Below the pieces are notes generated by a model. That model had not been told where the DNA came from, searched no databases, and saw only the letters and a list, made by a program, of their open reading frames with translations. A DNA stretch of 64,000 nucleotides, from positions 77,670,154 to 77,734,153 of the forward strand of contig OZ024912.1 in the NCBI GenBank assembly GCA_964017125.1. The letters are read 5' to 3'. The position numbers and the translations under genes are program-made. Shown piece by piece: positions 36,338-49,275 of this stretch. How positions within the stretch are numbered: position 1 is the first letter of the stretch; every line of letters starts with the position of its first letter. This DNA is from Flabesymbios commensalis. Lineage: Eukaryota; Annelida; Polychaeta; Terebellida; Flabelligeridae.

Positions 36338-37953
36338 TTCTCAGGGCAGTCGCCGCTATAGTTGCTGGTAGTGCCTGCAAAATTACATGCAAATCGGTTG
36401 AGAATTAACTGAGATATCAGCGAAAAACGGGTAAAAATGATGACAAAAATGCCCAGAGATCAGTGAAAACGCATTGTAGACAGTGGGTTTGTGGCCATTG
36501 TGACTGTCTTGGCATTTCTCTCATTTTTCGTTTGACGACTTTTGACGTCAGAATCAGACGTCAAAAGTCATCAAACAGTGCAAATAGGGTGTTTTACATC
36601 TCCCTCAATAAGGGGTATTTCGGAAAAGCAATCTTTTCTCGTTTATTTTCAGCTAGGTATCATAACTTAAAAAAAAAAAAAAAAAAAACGATATTGGGCC
36701 TATGTCGCTGTAGTGTTGATAATTACTCTCTCAATCCTGGCGACCAGCCTTGTCAGTTCTAACTGCTCAGTCACACATGTACGATGGGGGGAGAGCACTT
36801 CCTCAGTGCTGTTTCAATGACGGCCCGCATTTTCAGCGCTCTGGCGACGTGGAAACAGTGTTGTTTCAGTGCATCACATTAATAACTTTTGGAATACTCG
36901 ATCAAACCTCACCACATTTTTAGGGCAGTCGCCGCAACGGCTGTGAATAGTGTGTGCAAAATTACATGTAAAACGGTTGAGAATTGACTGAGATATCAAC
37001 GAAAAACGCTCCTCCGACGTTGTCACATCGTTGGCTCAGTGCTTTGCATTAATAACTTTTGAAGTACTCGATCAAACTCCGCCAAATTTACTGGGCAGTT
37101 GCCGTAGTTCCAGCCGATGGTGCCTGCAAAATTACATGAAAAACGGTTGAGAATTGACGTCTAAATTGACGTCTAAATGAATATATATATTGAAATACTC
37201 AAGCAAATTTCACATTAATCTCATTAATAACATTTGAAGTACTCTCTCAAACTTTATAGAATTTTCAGGGTAGTGGCCATAATACCATTCGATGGTGCCT
37301 GCAAAATCACATGGAAGACGGTTGAGAATTGACGTCTGAATTGACGTCTAAATGAATAACTTTTGAAATACTTAATCAAATTTCACATTAATCTCATTAA
37401 TAACTTTTGAGGTACTCTCTCAAACTTTACAAAATTTACAGGGCAGTCGCCGTAATACCATCCGATGGTGCCTGCAAAATTACATGGTAAACGGTTGAGA
37501 AGTGATGTCTGAATTGACGTCTAAATGAATATTTTTTGAAATACTCAGTCAAATTTCACACTAATCTCTTTAATAACTTTTGAAGTATTCGTTCAAACTC
37601 TACAGAATTTACAGGGCAGTCGCTCTAATACCATCCGATGGCGCCTGCAAAATTACAAAAAAGACGGCTGAGAATTGACGTCTGAATTGACGTCTAAATG
37701 AATAACTTTTGAAATACTCAATCAAATTTCACACTAATCTCATTAATAACTTTTGAAGTATTCTCTCAAACTTTACAGAATTTACAGGACCGTCGCCGTA
37801 ATACCATCCGATGGTGCCTGCAAAATTACATGGTAAACGGTTGAGAATTGACGTCTGAATTGACGTCTAAATGAATAAATTTTGAAATACTCAAGCAAAT
37901 TTACCACTAATCTCTCTAATAACTTTAGAAGTACTCGCTCAAACTTTACAAAC
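36338..37953 (+). repeat. HOR unit 23, seven monomers, V-like
   Basis: Total 1,616 bp with poly(A) of 20 at 36669-36688. It shares GTCTAAATTG in monomer c and GAAGTGATG in e with the nine-mers 13 and 22, but has GACAGTGG, GTCAGTTC and only seven monomers. It may resemble the parent of the nine-mer. It is the last unit with CACCACAT. CTCTCTAATAAC in g is private. Confidence 0.97.
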
Positions 37954-39569
37954 TTCTCAGGGCAGTCGCCGCTATAGTTGCTGGTAGTGCCTGCAAAATT
38001 ACATGCAAATCGGTTGAGAATTAACTGAGATATCAGCGAAAAACGGGTAAAAATGATGACAAAAATGCCCAGAGATCAGTGAAAACGCATTGTAGACAGT
38101 GGGTTTGTGGCCATTGTGACTGTCTTGGCATTTCTCTCATTTTTCGTTTGACGACTTTTGACGTCAGAATCAGACGTCAAAAGTCATCAAACAGTGCAAA
38201 TAGGGTGTTTTACATCTCCCTCAATAAGGGGTATTTCGGAAAAGCAATCTTTTCTCGTTTATTTTCAGCTAGGTATCATAACTTAAAAAAAAAAAAAAAA
38301 AACGATATTGGGCCTATGTCGCTGTAGTGTTGATAATTACTCTCTCAATCCTGGCGACCAGCCTTGTCAGTTCTAACTGCTCATTCACACATGTACGATG
38401 GGGGGAGAGCACTTCCTCAGTGCTGTTTCAATGACGGCCCGCATTTTCAGCGCTCTGGCGACGTGGAAACAGTGTTGTTTCAGTGCATCACATTAATAAC
38501 TTTTGGAATACTCGATCAAACCTCACCAAATTTTTAGGGCAGTCGCCGCAACGGCTGAGAAAAGTGTGTGCAAAATTACATGTAAAACGGTTGAGAATTG
38601 ACTGAGATATCAACGAAAAACGCTCCTCCGACGTTGTCACATCGTTGGCTCAGTGCTTTGCATTAATAACTTTTGAAGTACTCGATCAAACTCCGCCAAA
38701 TTTACTGGGCAGTTGCCGTAGTTCCAGCCGATGGTGCCTGCAAAATTACATGAAAAACGGTTGAGAATTGACGTCTGAATTGACGTCTAAATGAATATAT
38801 ATATTGAAATACTGAAGCGAATTTCACATTAATCTCATTAATAACATTTGAAGTACTCTCTCAAACTTTATAGAATTTCCAGGGTAGTGGCCATAATACC
38901 ATTCGATGGTGCCTGCAAAATCACATGGAAGACGGTTGTGAATTGACGTCTGAATTGACGTCTAAATGAATAACTTTTGAAATACTTAATCAAATTTCAC
39001 ATTAATCTCATTAATAACTTTTGAGGTACTCTCTCAAACTTTACAAAATTTACAGGGCAGTCGCCGTAATACCATCCGATGGTGCCTGCAAAATTACATG
39101 GTAAACGGTTGAGAATTGATGTCTGAATTGACGTCTAAATGAATATTTTTTGAAATACTCAGTCAAATTTCACACTAATCTCTTTAATAACTTTTGAAGT
39201 ATTCGTTCAAACTCTATACAGAATTTACAGGGCAGTCGCTCTAATACCATCCGATGGCGCCTGCAAAATTACAAAGAAGACGGCTGAGAATTGACGTCTG
39301 AATTGACGTTTAAATGAATAACTTTTGAAGTACTCAATCAAATTTCACACTAATCTCATTAATAACTTTTGAAGTATTCTCTCAAACTTTACAGAATTTA
39401 CAGGACCGTCGCCGTAATACCATCCGATGGTGCCTGCAAAATTACATGGTAAACGGTTGAGAATTTACGTCTGAATTGACGTCTAAATGAATAAATTTTG
39501 AAATACTCAAGCAAATTTACCACTAATCTCACTAATAACTTTAGAAGTACTTGCTCAAACTTTACAAAC
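37954..39569 (+). repeat. HOR unit 24, seven monomers, diverged
   Basis: Total 1,616 bp with poly(A) of 18 at 38285-38302, leaving 1,598 bp because CTCTATACAG carries an extra TA. It has CACCAAAT as in units 1-2. It has many private changes: CTCATTCACAC, GGCTGAGAAAAG, ACTGAAGCGAAT, GAATTTCCAGG and GTTGTGAATTG. Its end (GACGTTTAAATG, GAAGTACTCAATC, GAATTTACGTC) introduces variants that dominate units 26-40. Confidence 0.97.
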
Positions 39570-41184
39570 TTCTCAGGGCAGTCGCCGCTATAGTTGCTGG
39601 TAGTGCCTGCAAAATTACATGCAAATCGGTTGAGAATTGACTGAGATATCAGCGAAAAACGGGTAAAAATGATGACAAAAATGCCCAGAGATCAGTGAAA
39701 ACGCATTGTAGACAGTGGGTTTGTGGCCATTGTGACTGTCTTGGCATTTCTCTCATTTTTCGTTTGACGACTTTTGACGTCAGAATCAGACGTCAAAAGT
39801 CATCAAACAGTGCAAATAGGGTGTTTTACATCTCCCTCAATAAGGGGTATTTCGTAAAAGCAATCTTTTCTCGTTTATTTTCAGCTAGGTATCATAACTT
39901 AAAAAAAAAAAAAAAAAAACGATATTGGGCCTATGTCGCTGTAGTGTTGAGAATTACTCTCTCAATCCTGGCGACCAGCCTTGTCAGTTCTAACTGCTCA
40001 GTCACACATGTACGATGGGGGGAGAGCACTTCCTCAGTGCTGTTTCAATGACGGCCCGCATTTTCAGCGCTCTGGCGACGTGGAAACAGTGTTGTTTCAG
40101 TGCATCACATTAATAACTTTTGGAATACTCGATCAAACCTCACCAAATTTTTAGGGCAGTCGCCGCAACGGCTGTGAATAGTGTGTGCAAAATTACATGT
40201 AAAACGGTTGAGAATTGACTGAGATATCAACGAAAAACGCTCCTCCGACGTTGTCACATCGTTGGCTCAGTGCTTTGCATTAATAACTTTTGAAGTACTC
40301 GATCAAACTCCGCCAAATTTACTGGGCAGTTGCCGTAGTTCCAGCCGATGGTGCCTGCAAAATTACATGAAAAACGGTTGAGAATTGACGTCTGAATTGA
40401 CGTCTAAATGAATATATATATTGAAATACTCAAGCAAATTTCACATTAATCTCATTAATAACATTTGAAGTACTCTCTCAAACTTTATAGAATTTTCAGG
40501 GTAGTGGCCATAATACCATTCGATGGTGCCTGCAAAATCACATGGAAGACGGTTGAGAATTGACGTCTGAATTGACGTCTAAATGAATAACTTTTGAAAT
40601 ACTTAATCAAATTTCACATTAATCTCATTAATAACTTTTGAGGTACTCTCTCAAACTTTACAAAATTTACAGGGCAGTCGCCGTAATACCATCCGATGGC
40701 GCCTGCAAAATTACATGGTAAACGGTTGAGAATTGATGTCTGAATTGACGTCTAAATGAATATTTTTTTAAATACTCAGTCAAATTTCACACTAATCTCT
40801 TTAATAACTTTTGAAGTATTCGTTCAAACTCTACAGAATTTACAGGGCAGTCGCTCTAATACCATCCGATGGCGCCTGCAAAATTACAAAAAAGACGGCT
40901 GAGAATTGACGTCTGAATTGACGCCTAAATGAATAACTTTTGAAATACTCAATCAAATTTCACACTAATCTCATTAATAACTTTTGAAGTATTCTCTCAA
41001 ACTTTACAGAATTTACAGGACCGTCGCCGTAATACCATCCGATGGTGCCTGCAAAATTACATGGTAAACGGTTGAGAATTGACGTCTGAATTGACGTCTA
41101 AATGAATAAATTTTGAAATACTCAAGCAAATTTACCACTAATCTCACTAATAACTTTAGAAGTACTCGCTCAAACTTTACAAAC
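39570..41184 (+). repeat. HOR unit 25, seven monomers
   Basis: Total 1,615 bp with poly(A) of 19 at 39901-39919. It has CACCAAAT but still GCAAAATT in monomer b, and lacks the GACGTTTAAATG variant, so it is transitional. AATTGACTGAG near its start is shared with units 33, 35 and 37-40. Private changes include TTTCGTAAAAGC, GTTGAGAATTAC and GACGCCTAAATG. Confidence 0.97.
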
Positions 41185-42806
41185 TTCTCAGGGCAGTCGC
41201 CGCTATAGTTGCTGGTAGTGCCTGCAAAATTACATGCAAATCGGTTGAGAATTAACTGAGATATCAGCGAAAAACGGGTAAAAATGATGACAAAAATGCC
41301 CAGAGATCAGTGAAAACGCATTGTAGACAGTGGGTTTGTGGCCATTGTGACTGTCTTGGCATTTCTCTCATTTTTCGTTTGACGACTTTTGACGTCAGAA
41401 TCAGACGTCAAAAGTCATCAAACAGTGCAAATAGGGTGTTTTACATCTCCCTCAATAAGGGGTATTTCGGAAAAGCAATCTTTTCTCGTTTATTTTCAGC
41501 TAGGTATCATAACTTAAAAAAAAAAAAAAAAAAAAAAAAAACGATATTGGGCCTATGTCGCTGTAGTGTTGATAATTACTATCTCAATCCTGGCGACCAG
41601 CCTTGTCAGTTCTAACTGCTCAGTCACACATGTACGATGGGGGGAGAGCACTTCCCCAGTGCTGTTTCAATGACGGCCCGCATTTTCAGCGCTCTGGCGA
41701 CGTGGAAACAGCGTTGTTTCAGTGCATCACATTAATAACTTTTGGAATACTCGATCAAACCTCACCAAATTTTTAGGGCAGTCGCCGCAACGGCTGTGAA
41801 TAGTGTGTGCAATATTACATGTAAAACGGTTGAGAATTGACTGAGATATCAACGAAAAACGCTCCTCCGACGTTGTCACATCGTTGGCTCAGTGCTTTGC
41901 ATTAATAACTTTTGAAGTACTCGATCAAACTCCGCCAAATTTACTGGGCCGTTGCCGTAGTTCCAGCCGATGGTGCCTGCAAAATTACATGAAAAACGGT
42001 TGAGAATTGACGTCTGAATTGACGTCTAAATGAATATATATATTGAAATACTCAAGCAAATTTCACATTAATCTCATTAATAACATTTGAAGTACTCTCT
42101 CAAACTTTACAGAATTTTCAGGGTAGTGGCCATAATACCATTCGATGGTGCCTGCAAAATCACATGGAAGACGGTTGAGAATTGACGTCTGAATTGACGT
42201 CTAAATGAATAACTTTTGAAATACTTAATCAAATTTCACATTAATCTCATTAATAACTTTTGACGTACTATCTCAAACTTTACAAAATTTACAGGGCAGT
42301 CGCCGTAATACCATCCGATGGTGCCTGCAAAATTACATGGTAAACGGTTAAGAATTGATGTCTGAATTGACGTCTAAATGAATATTTTTTGAAATACTTA
42401 GTCAAATTTCACACTAATCTCTTTAATAACTTTTGAAGTATTCGTTCAAACTCTACAGAATTTACAGGGCAGTCGCTCTAATACCATCCGATGGCGCCTG
42501 CAAAATTACAAAGAAGACGGCTGAGAATTGACGTCTGAATTGACGTTTAAATGAATAACTTTTGAAGTACTCAATCAAATTTCACACTAATCTCATTAAT
42601 AACTTTTGAAGTATTCTCTCAAACTTTACAGAATTTACAGGACCGTCGCCGTAATACCATCCGATGGTGCCTGCAAAATTACATGGTAAACGGTTGAGAA
42701 TTTACGTCTGAATTGACGTCTAAATGAATAAATTTTGAAATACTCAAGCAAATTTACCACTAATCTCACTAATAACATTAGAAGTACTCGCTGAAACTTT
42801 ACAAAC
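41185..42806 (+). repeat. HOR unit 26, seven monomers, P type
   Basis: Total 1,622 bp with poly(A) of 26 at 41516-41541. It is the first unit with GCAATATTACATG in monomer b, which every later unit has. It also carries the P markers TTCCCCAGTG and GGGCCGTTGCC. Private: ACAGCGTTG, GACGTACTATC, GGTTAAGAATTG. Confidence 0.97.
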
Positions 42807-44423
42807 TTCTCAGGGCAGTCGCCGCTATAGTTGCTGGTAGTGCGTGCAAAATTACATGCAAATCGGTTGAGAATTAACTGAGATATCAGCGAAAAACGGG
42901 TAAAAATGATGACAAAAATGCCCAGAGATCAGTGAAAACGCATTGTAGACAGTGGGTTTGTGGCCATTGTGACTGTCTTGGCATTTCTCTCATTTTTCGT
43001 TTGACGACTTTTGACGTCAGAATCAGACGTCAAAAGTCATCAAACAGTGCAAATAGGGTGTTTTACATCTCCCTCAATAAGGGGTATTTCGGAAAAGCAA
43101 TCTTTTCTCGTTTATTTTCAGCTAGGTATCATAACTTAAAAAAAAAAAAAAAAAAAAACGATATTGGGCCTATGTCGCTGTAGTGTTGATAATTACTCTC
43201 TCAATCCTGGCGACCAGCCTTGTCAGTTCTAACTGCTCAGTCACACATGTACGATGGGGGGAGAGCACTTCCTCAGTGCTGTTTCAATGACGGCCCGCAT
43301 TTTCAGCGCTCTGGCGACGTGGAAACAGTGTTGTTTCAGTGCATCACATTAATAACTTTTGGAATACTCGATCAAACCTCACCAAATTTTTAGGGCAGTC
43401 GCCGCAACGGCTGTGAATAGTGTGTGCAATATTACATGTAAAACGGTTGAGAATTGACTGAGATATCAACGAAAAACGCTCCTCCGACGTTGTCACATCG
43501 TTGGCTCAGTGCTTTGCATTAATAACTTTTGAAGTACTCGATCAAACTCCGCCAAATTTACTGGGCAGTTGCCGTAGTTCCAGCCGATGGTGCCTGCAAA
43601 ATTACATGAAAAACGGTTGAGAATTGACGTCTCAATTGACGTCTAAATGAATATATATATTGAAATACTCAAGCAAATTTCACATTAATCTCATTAATAA
43701 CATTTGAAGTACTCTCTCAAACTTTACAGAATTTTCAGGGTAGTGGCCATAATACCATTCGATGGTGCCTGCAAAATCACATGGAAGACGGTTGAGAATT
43801 GACGTCTGAATTGACGTCTAAATGAATAACTTTTGAAATACTTAATCAAATTTCACATTAATCTCATTAATAACTTTTGAGGTACTATCTCAAACTTTAC
43901 AAAATTTACAGGGCAGTCGCCGTAATACCATCCGATGGTGCCTGCAAAATTACATGGTAAACGGTTGAGAATTGATGTCTGAATTGACGTCTAAATGAAT
44001 ATTTTTTGAAATACTCAGTCAAATTTCACACTAATCTCTTTAATAACTTTTGAAGTATTCGTTCAAACTCTACAGAATTTACAGGGCAGTCGCTCTAATA
44101 CCATCCGATGGCGCCTGCAAAATTACAAAGAAGACGGCTGAGAATTGACGTCTGAATTGACGTTTAAATGAATAACTTTTGAAGTACTCAATCAAATTTC
44201 ACACTAATCTCATTAATAACTTTTGAAGTATTCTCTCAAACTTTACAGAATTTACAGGACCGTCGCCGTAATACCATCCGATGGTGCCTGCAAAATTACA
44301 TGGTAAACGGTTGAGAATTTACGTCTGAATTGACGTCTAAATGAATAAATTTTGAAATACTCAAGCAAATTTACCACTAATCTCACTAATAACTTTAGAA
44401 GTACTCGCTCAAACTTTACAAAC
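42807..44423 (+). repeat. HOR unit 27, seven monomers, Q type
   Basis: Total 1,617 bp with poly(A) of 21 at 43138-43158. It has Q markers TTCCTCAGTG, GGGCAGTTGCC and GTCTCAATTG in c. TAGTGCGTGCAAAA is private. Confidence 0.97.
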
Positions 44424-46040
44424 TTCTCAGGGCAGTCGCCGCTATAGTTGCTGGTAGTGCCTGCAAAATTACATGCAAATCGGTTGAGAATTAACTGAGA
44501 TATCAGCGAAAAACGGGTAAAAATGATGACAAAAATGCCCAGAGATCAGTGAAAACGCATTGTAGACAGTGGGTTTGTGGCCATTGTGACTGTCTTGGCA
44601 TTTCTCTCATTTTTCGTTTGACGACTTTTGACGTCAGAATCAGACGTCAAAAGTCATCAAACAGTGCAAATAGGGTGTTTTACATCTCCCTCAATAAGGG
44701 GTATTTCGGAAAAGCAATCTTTTCTCGTTTATTTTCAGCTAGGTATCATAACTTAAAAAAAAAAAAAAAAAAAAACGATATTGGGCCTATGTCGCTGTAG
44801 TGTTGATAATTACTATCTCAATCCTGGCGACCAGCCTTGTCAGTTCTAACTGCTCAGTCACACATGTACGATGGGGGGAGAGCACTTCCCCAGTGCTGTT
44901 TCAATGACGGCCCGCATTTTCAGCGCTCTGGCGACGTGGAAACAGTGTTGTTTCAGTGCATCACATTAATAACTTTTGGAATACTCGATCAAACCTCACC
45001 AAATTTTTAGGGCAGTCGCCGCAACGGCTGTGAATAGTGTGTGCAATATTACATGTAAAACGGTTGAGAATTGACTGAGATATCAACGAAAAACGCTCCT
45101 CCGACGTTGTCACATCGTTGGCTCAGTGCTTTGCATTAATAACTTTTGAAGTACTCGATCAAACTCCGCCAAATTTACTGGGCCGTTGCCGTAGTTCCAG
45201 CCGATGGTGCCTGCAAAATTACATGAAAAACGGTTGAGAATTGACGTCTGAATTGACGTCTAAATGAATATATATATTGAAATACTCAAGCAAATTTCAC
45301 ATTAATCTCATTAATAACATTTGAAGTACTCTCTCAAACTTTACAGAATTTTCAGGGTAGTGGCCATAATACCATTCGATGGTGCCTGCAAAATCACATG
45401 GAAGACGGTTGAGAATTGACGTCTGAATTGACGTCTAAATGAATAACTTTTGAAATACTTAATCAAATTTCACATTAATCTCATTAATAACTTTTGAGGT
45501 ACTATCTCAAACTTTACAAAATTTACAGGGCAGTCGCCGTAATACCATCCGATGGTGCCTGCAAAATTACATGGTAAACGGTTGAGAATTGATGTCTGAA
45601 TTGACGTCTAAATGAATATTTTTTGAAATACTTAGTCAAATTTCACACTAATCTCTTTAATAACTTTTGAAGTATTCGTTCAAACTCTACAGAATTTACA
45701 GGGCAGTCGCTCTAATACCATCCGATGGCGCCTGCAAAATTACAAAGAAGACGGCTGAGAATTGACGTCTGAATTGACGTTTAAATGAATAACTTTTGAA
45801 GTACTCAATCAAATTTCACACTAATCTCATTAATAACTTTTGAAGTATTCTCTCAAACTTTACAGAATTTACAGGACCGTCGCCGTAATACCATCCGATG
45901 GTGCCTGCAAAATTACATGGTAAACGGTTGAGAATTGACGTCTGAATTGACGTCTAAATGAATAAATTTTGAAATACTCAAGCAAATTTACCACTAATCT
46001 CACTAATAACTTTAGAAGTACTCGCTGAAACTTTACAAAC
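44424..46040 (+). repeat. HOR unit 28, seven monomers, P type
   Basis: Total 1,617 bp with poly(A) of 21 at 44755-44775. It has P markers with TACTATCTCAATCC after the poly(A), CTTAGTC in e and GAATTGACGTC in g. Confidence 0.97.
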
Positions 46041-47657
46041 TTCTCAGGGCAGTCGCCGCTATAGTTGCTGGTAGTGCCTGCAAAATTACATGCAAATCGG
46101 TTGAGAATTAACTGAGATATCAGCGAAAAACGGGTAAAAATGATGACAAAAATGCCCAGAGATCAGTGAAAACGCATTGTAGACAGTGGGTTTGTGGCCA
46201 TTGTGACTGTCTTGGCATTTCTCTCATTTTTCGTTTGACGACTTTTGACGTCAGAATCAGACGTCAAAAGTCATCAAACAGTGCAAATAGGGTGTTTTAC
46301 ATCTCCCTCAATAAGGGGTATTTCGGAAAAGCAATCTTTTCTCGTTTATTTTCAGCTAGGTATCATAACTTAAAAAAAAAAAAAAAAAAAAACGATATTG
46401 GGCCTATGTCGCTGTAGTGTTGATAATTACTATCTCAATCCTGGCGACCAGCCTTGTCAGTTCTAACTGCTCAGTCACACATGTACGATGGGGGGAGAGC
46501 ACTTCCCCAGTGCTGTTTCAATGACGGCCCGCATTTTCAGCGCTCTGGCGACGTGGAAACAGTGTTGTTTCAGTGCATCACATTAATAACTTTTGGAATA
46601 CTCGATCAAACCTCACCAAATTTTTAGGGCAGTCGCCGCAACGGCTGTGAATAGTGTGTGCAATATTACATGTAAAACGGTTGAGAATTGACTGAGATAT
46701 CAACGAAAAACGCTCCTCCGACGTTGTCACATCGTTGGCTCAGTGCTTTGCATTAATAACTTTTGAAGTACTCGATCAAACTCCGCCAAATTTACTGGGC
46801 CGTTGCCGTAGTTCCAGCCGATGGTGCCTGCAAAATTACATGAAAAACGGTTGAGAATTGACGTCTGAATTGACGTCTAAATGAATATATATATTGAAAT
46901 ACTCAAGCAAATTTCACATTAATCTCATTAATAACATTTGAAGTACTCTCTCAAACTTTACAGAATTTTCAGGGTAGTGGCCATAATACCATTCGATGGT
47001 GCCTGCAAAATCACATGGAAGACGGTTGAGAATTGACGTCTGAATTGACGTCTAAATGAATAACTTTTGAAATACTTAATCAAATTTCACATTAATCTCA
47101 TTAATAACTTTTGAGGTACTATCTCAAACTTTACAAAATTTACAGGGCAGTCGCCGTAATACCATCCGATGGTGCCTGCAAAATTACATGGTAAACGGTT
47201 GAGAATTGATGTCTGAATTGACGTCTAAATGAATATTTTTTGAAATACTCAGTCAAATTTCACACTAATCTCTTTAATAACTTTTGAAGTATTCGTTCAA
47301 ACTCTACAGAATTTACAGGGCAGTCGCTCTAATACCATCCGATGGCGCCTGCAAAATTACAAAGAAGACGGCTGAGAATTGACGTCTGAATTGACGTTTA
47401 AATGAATAACTTTTGAAGTACTCAATCAAATTTCACACTAATCTCATTAATAACTTTTGAAGTATTCTCTCAAACTTTACAGAATTTACAGGACCGTCGC
47501 CGTAATACCATCCGATGGTGCCTGCAAAATTACATGGTAAACGGTTGAGAATTTACGTCTGAATTGACGTCTAAATGAATAAATTTTGAAATACTCAAGC
47601 AAATTTACCACTAATCTCACTAATAACTTTAGAAGTACTCGCTCAAACTTTACAAAC
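46041..47657 (+). repeat. HOR unit 29, seven monomers, P type
   Basis: Total 1,617 bp with poly(A) of 21 at 46372-46392. It has P markers, but CTCAGTC in e and GAATTTACGTC in g link its right half to unit 27, so it is a P/Q recombinant. Confidence 0.97.
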
Positions 47658-49275
47658 TTCTCAGGGCAGTCGCCGCTATAGTTGCTGGTAGTGCCTGCAA
47701 AATTACATGCAAATCGGTTGAGAATTAACTGAGATATCAGCGAAAAACGGGTAAAAATGATGACAAAAATGCCCAGAGATCAGTGAAAACGCATTGTAGA
47801 CAGTGGGTTTGTGGCCATTGTGACTGTCTTGGCATTTCTCTCATTTTTCGTTTGACGACTTTTGACGTCAGAATCAGACGTCAAAAGTCATCAAACAGTG
47901 CAAATAGGGTGTTTTACATCTCCCTCAATAAGGGGTATTTCGGAAAAGCAATCTTTTCTCGTTTATTTTCAGCTAGGTATCATAACTTAAAAAAAAAAAA
48001 AAAAAAAAAACGATATTGGGCCTATGTCGCTGTAGTGTTGATAATTACTATCTCAATCCTGGCGACCAGCCTTGTCAGTTCTAACTGCTCAGTCACACAT
48101 GTACGATGGGGGGAGAGCACTTCCCCAGTGCTGTTTCAATGACGGCCCGCATTTTCAGCGCTCTGGCGACGTGGAAACAGTGTTGTTTCAGTGCATCACA
48201 TTAATAACTTTTGGAATACTCGATCAAACCTCACCAAATTTTTAGGGCAGTCGCCGCAACGGCTGTGAATAGTGTGTGCAATATTACATGTAAAACGGTT
48301 GAGAATTGACTGAGATATCAACGAAAAACGCTCCTCCGACGTTGTCACATCGTTGGCTCAGTGCTTTGCATTAATAACTTTTGAAGTACTCGATCAAACT
48401 CCGCCAAATTTACTGGGCCGTTGCCGTAGTTCCAGCCGATGGTGCCTGCAAAATTACATGAAAAACGGTTGAGAATTGACGTCTGAATTGACGTCTAAAT
48501 GAATATATATATTGAAATACTCAAGCAAATTTCACATTAATCTCATTAATAACATTTGAAGTACTCTCTCAAACTTTACAGAATTTTCAGGGTAGTGGCC
48601 ATAATACCATTCGATGGTGCCTGCAAAATCACATGGAAGACGGTTGAGAATTGACGTCTGAATTGACGTCTAAATGAATAACTTTTGAAATACTTAATCA
48701 AATTTCACATTAATCTCATTAATAACTTTTGAGGTACTATCTCAAACTTTACAAAATTTACAGGGCAGTCGCCGTAATACCATCCGATGGTGCCTGCAAA
48801 ATTACATGGTAAACGGTTGAGAATTGATGTCTGAATTGACGTCTAAATGAATATTTTTTGAAATACTTAGTCAAATTTCACACTAATCTCTTTAATAACT
48901 TTTGAAGTATTCGTTCAAACTCTACAGAATTTACAGGGCAGTCGCTCTAATACCATCCGATGGCGCCTGCAAAATTACAAAGAAGACGGCTGAGAATTGA
49001 CGTCTGAATTGACGTTTAAATGAATAACTTTTGAAGTACTCAATCAAATTTCACACTAATCTCATTAATAACTTTTGAAGTATTCTCTCAAACTTTACAG
49101 AATTTACAGGACCGTCGCCGTAATACCATCCGATGGTGCCTGCAAAATTACATGGTAAACGGTTGAGAATTGACGTCTGAATTGACGTCTAAATGAATAA
49201 ATTTTGAAATACTCAAGCAAATTTACCACTAATCTCACTAATAACTTTAGAAGTACTCGCTGAAACTTTACAAAC
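47658..49275 (+). repeat. HOR unit 30, seven monomers, P type
   Basis: Total 1,618 bp with poly(A) of 22 at 47989-48010. P markers throughout. With units 31 and 32 it forms a run of nearly identical neighbours. Confidence 0.97.
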
